From the NCBI GenBank assembly GCA_002343985.1, contig DDTB01000025.1:1-64000 (forward strand): a DNA stretch of 64,000 nt. The letters run 5' to 3'. This DNA comes from Chitinophagaceae bacterium UBA2375 (GTDB lineage: Bacteria > Bacteroidota > Bacteroidia > Chitinophagales > Chitinophagaceae). Positions 53,663 to 61,844 of the stretch are shown in pieces. The translations under genes were made by a program, and so were the position numbers. Position 1 is the first letter of the stretch. Every line of letters starts with the position of its first letter. The notes beneath the pieces were generated by a model. The model did not search any database. It saw only the letters and a list, made by a program, of their open reading frames with translations, and was not told the DNA's origin.

Positions 53663-54373
53663 TTACAATCCCAGTTTCTCTACCGCCAGTTGGGCCGCGA
53701 TCTGGCTGGCATCTTTTTTATTGTACCCCTTTCCTTCTGAAATTGTTTCCCCATCAATGGTTGCGGCGATGGTAAAGAGCCTGCGGCCATGTTCGATTTT
53801 TTCGCTGATGGTTGGGAAGGCGAGCACTTTGCCTTGTTTATTCGCCCAACCGTAGAGTTTATTCTTTATGTTGATTTCAACCACTTCAAGGTCTTCGGTA
53901 AAGAGGTGCGGATAAATGATGTACTCCTCCACCCACTGTTGTGTTTTCCTGTAACCTTTATCGAGGTAAACCGCGCCAATCAAGGCTTCCAGCGTATTGC
54001 CAAAAATCTGCGAAACCTTAAGCGCGTTATCGAATTTATTATAGAAAGTAATTTTTTTTAATCCCATTTTCAGGGCGATCTCATTCAGCTTTTGCCTGTT
54101 CACCATTTTGCTGCGCATCTCCGTCAGGAAGCCTTCGCCTTTGTACGGATACTTCCGGAACAGGTAATGCGCGATGACGGAACTCAGCACGGCATCGCCG
54201 AGAAATTCAAGCCGTTCATTGTTTTCATCGGCGCCCTCGCGCACAGACCGGTGGCTCAGGGCCGTTTTATACAAATTGATGTTTCCGGGGGAAAAGCCAA
54301 GCAGGTTGTTCAGTTGTTTCCTGAACTCCATATTCTTTTTATCGGCGCCAAATAGTCGGATAATGAATTGCAA
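53663..54373 (-). CDS. rnc: Ribonuclease III
   Basis: A 236-residue enzyme. The RNase III signature is ERLEFLGDAVLSSVIA, with the second acidic set in ALIGAVYLDKGY. The double-stranded RNA-binding domain is at the C-terminus (GEGKGYNKKDASQIAAQLAVEKLG-like tail). The start is uncertain: the frame opens with TTG at 54373, and the first ATG is 42 bp inside. Family N-termini (FIIRLFGADKK) favour the longer form. It follows fabF, the common acpP-fabF-rnc order. Confidence 0.94.
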   Translation of the reverse strand: MQFIIRLFGADKKNMEFRKQLNNLLGFSPGNINLYKTALSHRSVREGADENNERLEFLGDAVLSSVIAHYLFRKYPYKGEGFLTEMRSKMVNRQKLNEIALKMGLKKITFYNKFDNALKVSQIFGNTLEALIGAVYLDKGYRKTQQWVEEYIIYPHLFTEDLEVVEINIKNKLYGWANKQGKVLAFPTISEKIEHGRRLFTIAATIDGETISEGKGYNKKDASQIAAQLAVEKLGL

Positions 54374-54453
54374 AGCGAATGGATCTGTTTACACCGAAAT
54401 TACACAAATGAATGAGAAACCCGTAATTGGTTCAGGGGATTTGCCTGAATAGA

Positions 54454-55707
54454 TCAGGCTTTGTATTTTTTCACGATCACAGAAGCGTTATGCCCGCCGA
54501 AACCAAATGTATTGCTCAGGGCTGCGTTTACGGTGCGGTGCTGGGCTTTATTGAACGTGAAGTTCAGTTTTGGATCCAGTTCGGGATCATCTGTAAAATG
54601 ATTGATGGTTGGGGGCACCACATCTTTGGTAACTGCCATGATGCAGGCCAGCGCTTCGAGGGCGCCTGCCGCGCCGAGGCAATGGCCGGTCATGCTTTTA
54701 GTAGAGCTGATGTTGAGTTTGTAAGCGTGTTCACCAAATACATGCAGGATGGCTTTTGTTTCCGCGATATCGCCCAATGGCGTCGATGTACCATGCACAT
54801 TGATATAATCGATATCCTGTACACTCATGCGCGCATCAGCCAATGCGGCTTCCATAACATTCTTCGCGCCCAGTCCTTCCGGATGAGGTGCGGTAATATG
54901 ATGTGCATCCGCAGTAGCGCCGCCGCCGGCGATTTCGCAATAAATTTTCGCACCCCTGGCCAATGCATGGTCCAGGCTTTCGAGCACCAATGCGCCAGCG
55001 CCTTCACCCATCACAAAACCGTCGCGGTCTTTATCAAAGGGCCTGCTGGCTGTTTTGGGATCATCATTGCGTTCGCTGAGGGCTTTCATGGCATTGAAGC
55101 CACCTACCCCAGCCGCGCTGATCACGGCTTCGCTGCCACCGGTGATGATCACATCCGCTTTGCCCAAACGGATATTGTCGAATGCGTCGATGATGGCATT
55201 GGTAGAAGATGCACAGGCGCTGACCACGGCATAGTTAGGCCCCCGGAAACCGTGCCGCATGGAGATTTGGCCGGCAGCTATATCGAGGATCATCTTCGGG
55301 ATGAAGAAGGGGTTGAACCTTGGTGTGCCATCACCGGATGCGAAATTGATGACTTCTTCCTGGAATGTGATCAAGCCTCCAATACCACTGGCAAATATGA
55401 CACCAACACGATCAGGGTTTACATTTTCCTTACTGATGCCGGCATCCTTCACCGCTTCATCAGAAGCAACGAGTGCAAACTGGCAGTAGCGGTCGATTTT
55501 GCGGGCTTCCTTGCGGTCGAGGTATTGGGTGGGGTCAAAATCCTTAACCTCACAGGCAAACCGAGTTTTGAATTTAGACACGTCGAATTGCTGGATGAAA
55601 TCACATCCACTCATACCGGCTTCCAGGTTTTGCCAATATTCCGCAACGGTTTTACCCAGCGGAGTCAGGGCGCCCAATCCGGTAACAACAACTCTCTTTA
55701 AATCCAT
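54454..55707 (-). CDS. fabF: Beta-ketoacyl-ACP synthase II
   Basis: A 417-residue condensing enzyme. The active Cys lies in VVSACASSTNAIIDAF, and the two His residues in VHGTSTPLGD and TKSMTGHCLGAAGALEA. The C-terminus NTFGFGGHNASVIVKKY is typical. It elongates fatty acyl chains on ACP, whose gene lies 35 bp upstream. A long antisense frame covers it and is treated as a shadow. Confidence 0.96.
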   Translation of the reverse strand: MDLKRVVVTGLGALTPLGKTVAEYWQNLEAGMSGCDFIQQFDVSKFKTRFACEVKDFDPTQYLDRKEARKIDRYCQFALVASDEAVKDAGISKENVNPDRVGVIFASGIGGLITFQEEVINFASGDGTPRFNPFFIPKMILDIAAGQISMRHGFRGPNYAVVSACASSTNAIIDAFDNIRLGKADVIITGGSEAVISAAGVGGFNAMKALSERNDDPKTASRPFDKDRDGFVMGEGAGALVLESLDHALARGAKIYCEIAGGGATADAHHITAPHPEGLGAKNVMEAALADARMSVQDIDYINVHGTSTPLGDIAETKAILHVFGEHAYKLNISSTKSMTGHCLGAAGALEALACIMAVTKDVVPPTINHFTDDPELDPKLNFTFNKAQHRTVNAALSNTFGFGGHNASVIVKKYKA

Positions 55708-55742
55708 ATTCGATTTGCCTGTGATAGATGAAGGGATCTGAA

Positions 55743-55979
55743 TTACTTGGCGTTTTCTTCCAGGTAAGAAATGGCCTGGCCAACAGTAGTGATGGTTTCA
55801 GCCTGTTCGTCAGGAATAGAAATATTGAATTCCTTTTCAAATTCCATGATTAATTCAACGGTGTCGAGGCTATCGGCACCTAAATCGTTGGTGAACGACG
55901 CCTCAGGAGTTACTTCGGCTTCATCAACACCTAATTTGTCAACAATGATTTTTTTAACTCTTGTTGCAACGTCTGACAT
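55743..55979 (-). CDS. acpP: Acyl carrier protein
   Basis: A 78-residue acidic protein with the phosphopantetheine site Ser37 in NDLGADSLDTVELIM. The length and helical pattern are standard. It carries acyl chains for FabF, encoded immediately downstream. A good promoter lies upstream. Confidence 0.97.
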   Translation of the reverse strand: MSDVATRVKKIIVDKLGVDEAEVTPEASFTNDLGADSLDTVELIMEFEKEFNISIPDEQAETITTVGQAISYLEENAK

Positions 55980-56005
55980 GGTAGTAAAGTTTAGTTAATC
56001 AGGTG

Positions 56006-56035
56006 CAAAAATATACTTTTTGAAATAAAAACAAA
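56006..56035 (-). promoter_or_regulatory. Bacteroidota-type promoter for acpP-fabF-rnc
   Basis: On the minus strand an exact -7 element TATTTTTG (reverse of 56006-56013) and TTTG (reverse of 56032-56035) are separated by 18 bp, fitting the Bacteroidota consensus TTTG...TAnnTTTG. The expected transcription start is about 25 nt before the acpP ATG. Confidence 0.7.
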
Positions 56036-56180
56036 GAAATACTCGACAGGGGGCAAATTAGCCTGTAAGCCTATCAACCACAACGATTTATAAATTTTAA
56101 TGCAGTCTTTTTTCCGGGTATATAAAATGATGTATATTGTATGTGTATTATATATTTCTCACTGAACACCGAATGCGTCT

Positions 56181-56609
56181 ATGGGATTAAAACAAATTGA
56201 TCATGGCAGCAGCGAGTATATTCAGATGGTTCAGCTCCGGAAGCAGATCCTGAGGGCACCTTTGGGTTTATCCTTTACGGAGGAAGAATTGGCTGATGAA
56301 AAGAAAAACATCCTGATCGCCGCTTATGACGATGATGTGATGCTGGGTTGCTGCATGTTGTGCCCGGTTGACCGGCAAACGGTGCGCCTGCGGCAAATGG
56401 CCGTTCAGGGCAATTTGCAGGGAAAAGGCATTGGCGCGTCGATCATGTATTTTGCCGAAAACCTGGCGAGGGATAAAGGCTATGAGCGGGTGGTCATGCA
56501 TGCGCGCGACAGCGCCGTTGGATTCTACGAAAAACTGGGATATAAAGTTATCGGTGAAGGCTTCATGGAAGTTAACCTGCCCCACCACCTCATGGTAAAA
56601 GAATTGTAA
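56181..56609 (+). CDS. GNAT family N-acetyltransferase
   Basis: A 142-residue single-domain protein. The acetyl-CoA loop is RQMAVQGNLQGKGIGASIMYFAE (Q/RxxGxG/A pattern GKGIGA). The C-terminal motif is HARDSAVGFYEKLGYKVIGEGF. The acceptor is unknown. It is monocistronic and reads away from acpP. Confidence 0.9.
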   Translation: MGLKQIDHGSSEYIQMVQLRKQILRAPLGLSFTEEELADEKKNILIAAYDDDVMLGCCMLCPVDRQTVRLRQMAVQGNLQGKGIGASIMYFAENLARDKGYERVVMHARDSAVGFYEKLGYKVIGEGFMEVNLPHHLMVKEL

Positions 56610-56631
56610 TCCTCACTCTTTATTTCAAAAT

Positions 56632-57111
56632 TTATGCGCGGGCGATATGCCTGTTGAGTAATTTCCTGGCTTCATGTTCATCATCGCCGGCAAATGCTTC
56701 CTTTGGTATGATAAAGAATGACCTGCTGTTGAAATACAAATGAAAAAAATGCGGGCTCTCGATCCAGGTACTAAAAGTTGACCATTCCCATTTCCTGCTC
56801 CCAAGGTTATTTTCTATCCCCATACCTTCCTCATCCAACTCAACCCTTAACTTGTCGGTAAATGTCGCGGAGCGTTTATAAATCATGTTCGGCAGGAAAA
56901 ACCAAAACATCAGCATCATCACAAACCACAAAAAAGAACTGATCAGAAAAGCCAGCGGGGATATCTTCTTCATGTAAAACAACACGGCGGATAAAATCGC
57001 GAAGATGTTCAGCAACACCATCATCACTTTTATTTCCTTCCGGCTGATGAAATGATAACGCAATGCCTGGATGACTTTGTTCTTGTTGTAGGTGAAATAG
57101 GATGAGTACAT
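56632..57111 (-). CDS. YcxB-like membrane protein
   Basis: About 159 residues from ATG 57111 (MYSSYFTYNKNKVIQALRYH), placed 13 bp after the upstream stop. Two membrane helices (VLLNIFAILSAVLFYMKK and LAFLISSFLWFVMMLMFWFF) are followed by a cytoplasmic beta domain. That domain has the YcxB-type end RKWEWSTFSTWIESPHFFHLY and FFIIPKEAF. Function unknown. It is likely cotranscribed with the PhoD-like gene. Confidence 0.82.
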   Translation of the reverse strand: MYSSYFTYNKNKVIQALRYHFISRKEIKVMMVLLNIFAILSAVLFYMKKISPLAFLISSFLWFVMMLMFWFFLPNMIYKRSATFTDKLRVELDEEGMGIENNLGSRKWEWSTFSTWIESPHFFHLYFNSRSFFIIPKEAFAGDDEHEARKLLNRHIARA

Positions 57112-57124
57112 GCCTGAAAAAAAA

Positions 57125-58492
57125 TTATTTAGATGGTTTTTTGAGTTCTTCTTCACTGACGTTCCACTCGCCCAACTTCTCCCCTTTGATGCCGATAAAT
57201 TCCACGGAGAAAACCCTTTTTCCTTTTGGGCCGCTCACGCTGAAGCGGCCAAAGTTCTGGGCTTCCACCAGTGTATTCGCGATCCTGTATGGGTTATTGG
57301 CTTCCGGGCCCGATGCTTTGCTGACTCCGGCAGTGTATGGTGAAACCGTGACATCATACAAAGGGTAATTGTCTTCCCTCGGCACCCTGATCACCTCACT
57401 GTGGTGGCGGTCGCCCGACATAAATATCACACCATTCAATCTTTGCTCCTGCAGGAAACGCATCAGGTCATGGTATTCATACGGATAGTGGCGGATTGAT
57501 TCAAACCGGTTCACCGGGTTGAGCACCTGGCTTCCCATAACAACCACTTTGAACGTGGCCCTGCTGAACAGCAAGGCATTTTTAAGCCACTCCATTTGTG
57601 TTGGGCCCAGGAATGTTTTTTGTGGGTTGGGCATGCCATTGATGCTATCGGGCATATCGTCGTGGCTGCGGAAAAAACGGTCGTCTGTCAAAAAGAAATC
57701 AACATCGCTGTATGAAAACATCGTGTAGATACCTTCTCCCCTTTCGCCATACGATGGGTTCAGGCTATACTTCTTAAAAATATCGCGGCTGGCATCTTTA
57801 AAATGATAACTTTTACCCGCATCATTGGGCCCGTAGTCATGGTCATCCCATGTGGCATACTGCGGCATACTGGCCATGAAAGCCTGTAAAACCGGCAGGC
57901 TGCGGTCGCGCTGCGCGCGGTATTCAAGTCCCCAGGAGCTCGAGTAATCCACTTCGCGCGTGTACCAGTTATCACCCATCCATATATGGAAGGCCGCTTT
58001 CTCGCGGGCCATTGTTTCAAAAATGGATGAGTCGCTGCCATATGGTTTCCCGGGCCTGTCGTATGGCGGTTCATTGAAATACGCGCAACTGCCTGCCAGG
58101 AAACTGAAGTCTGGCGCGGGTTTGCGGTATTGCCAGAGTTCCTTTGTGGTAAACCTGGTTGGGAAATTGGTTTTCACTGCTTTGCCATCAATCAGCAATG
58201 AGTATTCGTAAGTGGTATTGATATCAAGCGCGGTCAGGTGTATGGCCAGCGGATTAAATTCTTTACCAAGCGCATCATTGTACCTGGCTGTTTTTGCTTC
58301 TGAGGGTTTACCAAGCGGATGGTAGCGCACAGCTACTGATTTCACAAAGGGTGAAACCTGTGCCCAGATACTGGCCGTGCGAAGTTCCACATTGCCGGCC
58401 CATGGGCCACTGACAAGTGAAGACGACTGCGCGTATAATTGCCCATACCAGGTAAAAATAAAAGCGGCGATGTATGTGATAATGGCTTTCAT
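57125..58492 (-). CDS. PhoD-like alkaline phosphatase/phosphodiesterase
   Basis: A 455-residue exported protein (signal IITYIAAFIFTWYGQLYAQ). A fibronectin-like N-terminal domain (WAGNVELRTASIWAQV) precedes the metallophosphatase core: FLAGSCAYF, FHIWMGDNWYTREVDY, ATWDDHDYGPND and FMSGDRHHSEV. These are the PhoD iron/calcium ligands. It acts in the periplasm or outside on phosphate esters. Confidence 0.92.
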   Translation of the reverse strand: MKAIITYIAAFIFTWYGQLYAQSSSLVSGPWAGNVELRTASIWAQVSPFVKSVAVRYHPLGKPSEAKTARYNDALGKEFNPLAIHLTALDINTTYEYSLLIDGKAVKTNFPTRFTTKELWQYRKPAPDFSFLAGSCAYFNEPPYDRPGKPYGSDSSIFETMAREKAAFHIWMGDNWYTREVDYSSSWGLEYRAQRDRSLPVLQAFMASMPQYATWDDHDYGPNDAGKSYHFKDASRDIFKKYSLNPSYGERGEGIYTMFSYSDVDFFLTDDRFFRSHDDMPDSINGMPNPQKTFLGPTQMEWLKNALLFSRATFKVVVMGSQVLNPVNRFESIRHYPYEYHDLMRFLQEQRLNGVIFMSGDRHHSEVIRVPREDNYPLYDVTVSPYTAGVSKASGPEANNPYRIANTLVEAQNFGRFSVSGPKGKRVFSVEFIGIKGEKLGEWNVSEEELKKPSK

Positions 58493-58540
58493 AAACTAAA
58501 CTGTTGGCGCAAAGGTATTTAATTACCGGTGTCGCCCATG

Positions 58541-58569
58541 AAAAAAGCCACCGCCCGGAGGCAGTGGCT
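58541..58569 (-). terminator. Intrinsic terminator of the PQQ-propeller gene
   Basis: On the minus strand AGCCACTGCC and GGCGGTGGCT form a 10-bp stem with one mismatch, followed by six T residues (58541-58546). It lies 25 bp after the PQQ-propeller stop. Confidence 0.88.
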
Positions 58570-58594
58570 ATATAATCCATATCACAAGCATTGT

Positions 58595-60595
58595 TTAATA
58601 ACTGAACCCCTGGATTTCGTTGCCGTTGCTCTTGTAATAAATCACGCGGCCCATTTCATCGAGCATATAATCAGGGTCTTTTTTATCGGCAAGGATCACT
58701 TTGCGGATATCCTTGCCGCTGTTTTTATCCACCATCATGATACCGGCATCTTTTGCCTGGTTGCTATTGCCAAAATTTGTGAGGATGGCCATATAATCAT
58801 TTGCCTGTCGCGTAGCCTTGAAGCGCCTGCTGATGGATGCAAAGCTGGCTGCCGCTGCGCCCGCGAATGCCGCCGCATTTGCCTGTGCGTTTTTGATGCT
58901 CCTGTCGAGAGCAGGGTCTGTACTGCCATAATACCCTTTAGCATAGCTTAACTGGGATGCCTGCGCGGTTTGTTGTGCCGCCATGGCTGCAGCCGCCACA
59001 CCTCCGAGCCCGCTCAGCAGTTTACCGGCCATGGTTCGGCCCGGAGCCGGATGATAGGCATGCCATTGCTGTTTGCCATCGAATGAATAAAGCCTGGCAT
59101 TCTGATCGGATGTGAGCAAAACACCGTTCTCCCTGACCTGCAGCATGGAAGGTTCTTCCTTGCCGTCAAACTGAACGCCGCTTACCCATTCGCCGATATC
59201 GCCTTTTTCAAAATCAATCTTGTAAATGATATTATTCGCATATACGTAACCGTTACGGTCAGACGCGTTATCACCGGTGCAGTTCTTCACTTTAAACCCT
59301 TTCTTCCACGTCTTGTCGCCTGATTCCAGGTCAAGGATATTGATTTCATCCGTGGTGCGGTAATATAAACCCTGCGGAAATAATTGCAGGTCGCGGATTT
59401 CACCTTTGATAGACAAGGCCTTTTTGGTGATTGACTTTCCCGCATCAAGGTCAACAATGCTGATGAAATTGGTGCCCTGGTCACGCGCCGTGGCGAGGAT
59501 CAGTTTATTCCCGGAAAGTTTATAAGCCAGCACATCGCCCTGCAGGTCAACATCGCTATCCCATTTCTCCTTTCCTGTTTGCGGATCGATGCACAGCAGG
59601 GATGCACGGTTCTTTTTGGCCGCGCTGTTCTTTTTTATTTTTCCGATCAAGCCGCCGCCGCTTCCGCTTGCCTTGGCTACATCATTCAGCGTCTTCTCCG
59701 CCGTGGCCACCAGCATACCATGCGAATCGTAGAGGATGTTGGTGAGTGGCGAAGGGAGTTCCACGCGTTCCCATACTTCCTTACCATCCGCAACCTGGAA
59801 GGCTGTCAGGATATCCTGGTTCCAGAAATATATGATGTTTGGGTTATCGCGCTGGAAGAAATCGGCGGATGTCATGGTTTGTTGCTCATTCAGGTCGTTG
59901 TTCATCGACTTACCGAATTTGGGCAAGCCAAAACCGGCTTTTTTCTGCTTGGGCATTACCATCGGCAGGTCGCTTTTCATGTCGATGCTGTACAAGATAT
60001 CGCCTGTTTGCTTGTTCAGTTTGTAGATGTTGCGGTTGGTGGCAAGAAAGATCCCGTCATTCACTTCACCGGCTTCTGATACAATCTGCTCTGAATTCTT
60101 TTCAAACAACTTGTTTTGTTCCCAGAGTTTTTGTCCGTTGGCCAGGCTTACCATCATGATGGTGGGCTTCCCCATCCTGTTTAAGCCATAAAACAACACG
60201 GCATTGTTTTGCATGAGGTGAATGCGCTTGGTCAGGTTTTGGATGCCGAGTTCCTTGCTGTCTGCCACCAGTTTCCCGGTTGCCACATCTACAATATGGT
60301 TCGTTGATTTGGTCAGGCCCCGCTTAGCCAGAACAATGTAGGGAGTGCCTTCGATGGGGTCATAATTTTCTTCCTGGATATTTTCGATCTGGTCAATCTT
60401 CCAGGCTTCCTGCCCGTCAGACGGGTTGATACCATACAAGGCATCGTTTGTGCCAACCACCAGGATGCCCGCGTCGGTGATCCTGTACCATTTAACTTTT
60501 GAGGGGAATGTTTTTGTCCAGTCGTTGTTCTTTTGCGCGAAGGCTGCCACCGTCAGCAACACGAAACTAACGGCAAGGCATAGTTGCTTTTTCAT
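58595..60595 (-). CDS. Exported PQQ-like beta-propeller protein
   Basis: A 666-residue protein with a signal peptide (LCLAVSFVLLTVAAFA) and PQQ/quinoprotein-type blades such as YGINPSDGQEAWKID, YKLNKQTGDILYSID, CIDPQTGKEKWDSDVD and LDLESGDKTWKKGF. A low-complexity Ala-rich stretch near residue 550 interrupts the repeats. No catalytic dehydrogenase motif is seen. It is probably a binding or scaffolding propeller in the envelope. Confidence 0.85.
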   Translation of the reverse strand: MKKQLCLAVSFVLLTVAAFAQKNNDWTKTFPSKVKWYRITDAGILVVGTNDALYGINPSDGQEAWKIDQIENIQEENYDPIEGTPYIVLAKRGLTKSTNHIVDVATGKLVADSKELGIQNLTKRIHLMQNNAVLFYGLNRMGKPTIMMVSLANGQKLWEQNKLFEKNSEQIVSEAGEVNDGIFLATNRNIYKLNKQTGDILYSIDMKSDLPMVMPKQKKAGFGLPKFGKSMNNDLNEQQTMTSADFFQRDNPNIIYFWNQDILTAFQVADGKEVWERVELPSPLTNILYDSHGMLVATAEKTLNDVAKASGSGGGLIGKIKKNSAAKKNRASLLCIDPQTGKEKWDSDVDLQGDVLAYKLSGNKLILATARDQGTNFISIVDLDAGKSITKKALSIKGEIRDLQLFPQGLYYRTTDEINILDLESGDKTWKKGFKVKNCTGDNASDRNGYVYANNIIYKIDFEKGDIGEWVSGVQFDGKEEPSMLQVRENGVLLTSDQNARLYSFDGKQQWHAYHPAPGRTMAGKLLSGLGGVAAAAMAAQQTAQASQLSYAKGYYGSTDPALDRSIKNAQANAAAFAGAAAASFASISRRFKATRQANDYMAILTNFGNSNQAKDAGIMMVDKNSGKDIRKVILADKKDPDYMLDEMGRVIYYKSNGNEIQGFSY

Positions 60596-60681
60596 ACAGG
60601 TAAATTTTGGTCATGGTTTGAATAACCACAAACCAAAAGTAGATTTCCCTGTAAGCTGTGAAATACCCTGCAGACGGTATT

Positions 60682-61029
60682 TTAAGGTTTTAGCCTTGGG
60701 TTATCGCGGTGCCTGTTCGCGTCCCGGCTTGTTTTCTTGCGCATGTTCTTTTGAAACGCGTCCGTAAGGTTGACGCCAGTTTGGTTGGCCAGGCAAATGA
60801 GAACCCAAAGCACATCTGCCATTTCATCCCCGAGTTCTTTGCCCTGGTCTGAGGTTTTTGCGGATTGTTCTCCGTAAGTACGCACCATTAGCCGGCTTAG
60901 TTCGCCCACTTCCTCCATCAGGATGCCGAGGTTGGTAAGTTCGTTGAAGTAGCGTACACCAACGGTTTTGATCCATTGGTCAACCTGTTCTTGCGCATCG
61001 CGTATGCTGATATCGGCTGGTGATTGCAT
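60682..61029 (-). CDS. MazG-like nucleotide pyrophosphohydrolase
   Basis: A 115-residue all-alpha NTP pyrophosphatase domain from ATG 61029 (MQSPADISIRDAQEQVDQWI). Metal-binding acidic residues lie in LMEEVGELSRLMVR and GDEMADVLWVLICLAN (ExxE...ExxD). It probably hydrolyses a non-canonical nucleotide. It lies 31 bp after dtd, an arrangement that pairs two quality-control hydrolases. Confidence 0.9.
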   Translation of the reverse strand: MQSPADISIRDAQEQVDQWIKTVGVRYFNELTNLGILMEEVGELSRLMVRTYGEQSAKTSDQGKELGDEMADVLWVLICLANQTGVNLTDAFQKNMRKKTSRDANRHRDNPRLKP

Positions 61030-61060
61030 GGCAGTATATTTTGATAAAGGCTTTACATGA

Positions 61061-61513
61061 TTATTCTTTGTTCTTGCTATCGATCCAAATGGTAACGGGG
61101 CCATCGTTTATCAATGATACCATCATATGTGCCCCGAATACGCCCTGCTGTATGGGCTTTCCAAGTTCAGTTCCGAGTTTCCGGATACAATATTGATATA
61201 ATGGTTCCGCTTTTTCGGGCCTGGCGGCTTTGATATAGCTTGGCCGGTTCCCCTTTTTGGTAGCGGCATGGAGGGTGAACTGGCTGACCAGGAGTACATC
61301 GCCCCCGGTATCCAATACAGAGAGGTTGGGCACCCCGTTTTCATCGTTCATGATGCGCAAATTGGCCAGTTTCTGGCATATCCAGTCTGCATCCATTTCC
61401 GTATCCGCTTCCTCTATCCCAAGCAGTACCAGGAGGCCCTGTTCGATGGTCCCACGTTGTTGCCCGTTGACCTCCACGGAGGCCCGGCTGACCCTTTGTA
61501 CCAAAACGCGCAT
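61061..61513 (-). CDS. dtd: D-aminoacyl-tRNA deacylase
   Basis: A 150-residue enzyme from ATG 61513 (MRVLVQRVSRASVEVNGQQ). Active-site motifs are LLVSQFTLHAATKKGNRPSY and the cross-subunit GPVTIWIDS near the C-terminus. It removes D-amino acids wrongly attached to tRNA. It is followed by the MazG-like gene. Confidence 0.95.
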   Translation of the reverse strand: MRVLVQRVSRASVEVNGQQRGTIEQGLLVLLGIEEADTEMDADWICQKLANLRIMNDENGVPNLSVLDTGGDVLLVSQFTLHAATKKGNRPSYIKAARPEKAEPLYQYCIRKLGTELGKPIQQGVFGAHMMVSLINDGPVTIWIDSKNKE

Positions 61514-61844
61514 AATTGATCGATTCAGGCAAAGGTACAAAGCGGCACGCGGATACCGGGAATATTATGAAATCCAACGCCGGCGCGGGTTTTACAGGAA
61601 CCGAAAGCATGACTGCTGTTATTCTCTATTACAACAAAAATCCATTCAAAAAAATAAATTTCTTTCCACAAAAAGTGAAAAACGGAGCAAAATCACGGTG
61701 CGGTTGGGTTACCGGATTATTCACATATTTTGTCCACAGTTTGTTGATATTTCCAACCCTAAAACATGGTCGACAAAGGATATTTTCGTTTCCTTCGCCA
61801 CCCGATTTAACAATTACCTAACCCAAAACATAACAGATATCCAT
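61514..61844. promoter_or_regulatory. 331-bp gap before nrdJ with two DnaA-box-like sites
   Basis: TTATTCACA (61717-61725) fits the E. coli DnaA consensus TTATNCACA exactly. TTGTCCACA (61730-61738) differs at one position, in the same orientation, 13 bp away. A weaker CTTTCCACA lies at 61662-61670. The region is AT-rich. No cobalamin riboswitch core was recognised. It most likely holds the nrdJ promoter. Confidence 0.5.

Noticed and set aside
54427..55701. 424-residue frame antisense to fabF
   Set aside because: It mirrors fabF, which has all catalytic residues and operon context; the antisense product has no recognisable domain.
61662..61738. Chromosomal replication origin
   Set aside because: Only two good DnaA-like sites and no dnaA, dnaN or gidA-type neighbours.
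61514..61844. Cobalamin riboswitch before the B12-dependent reductase
   Set aside because: No conserved B12-box or core helices were recognised; a covariance-model search would be needed to overturn this.
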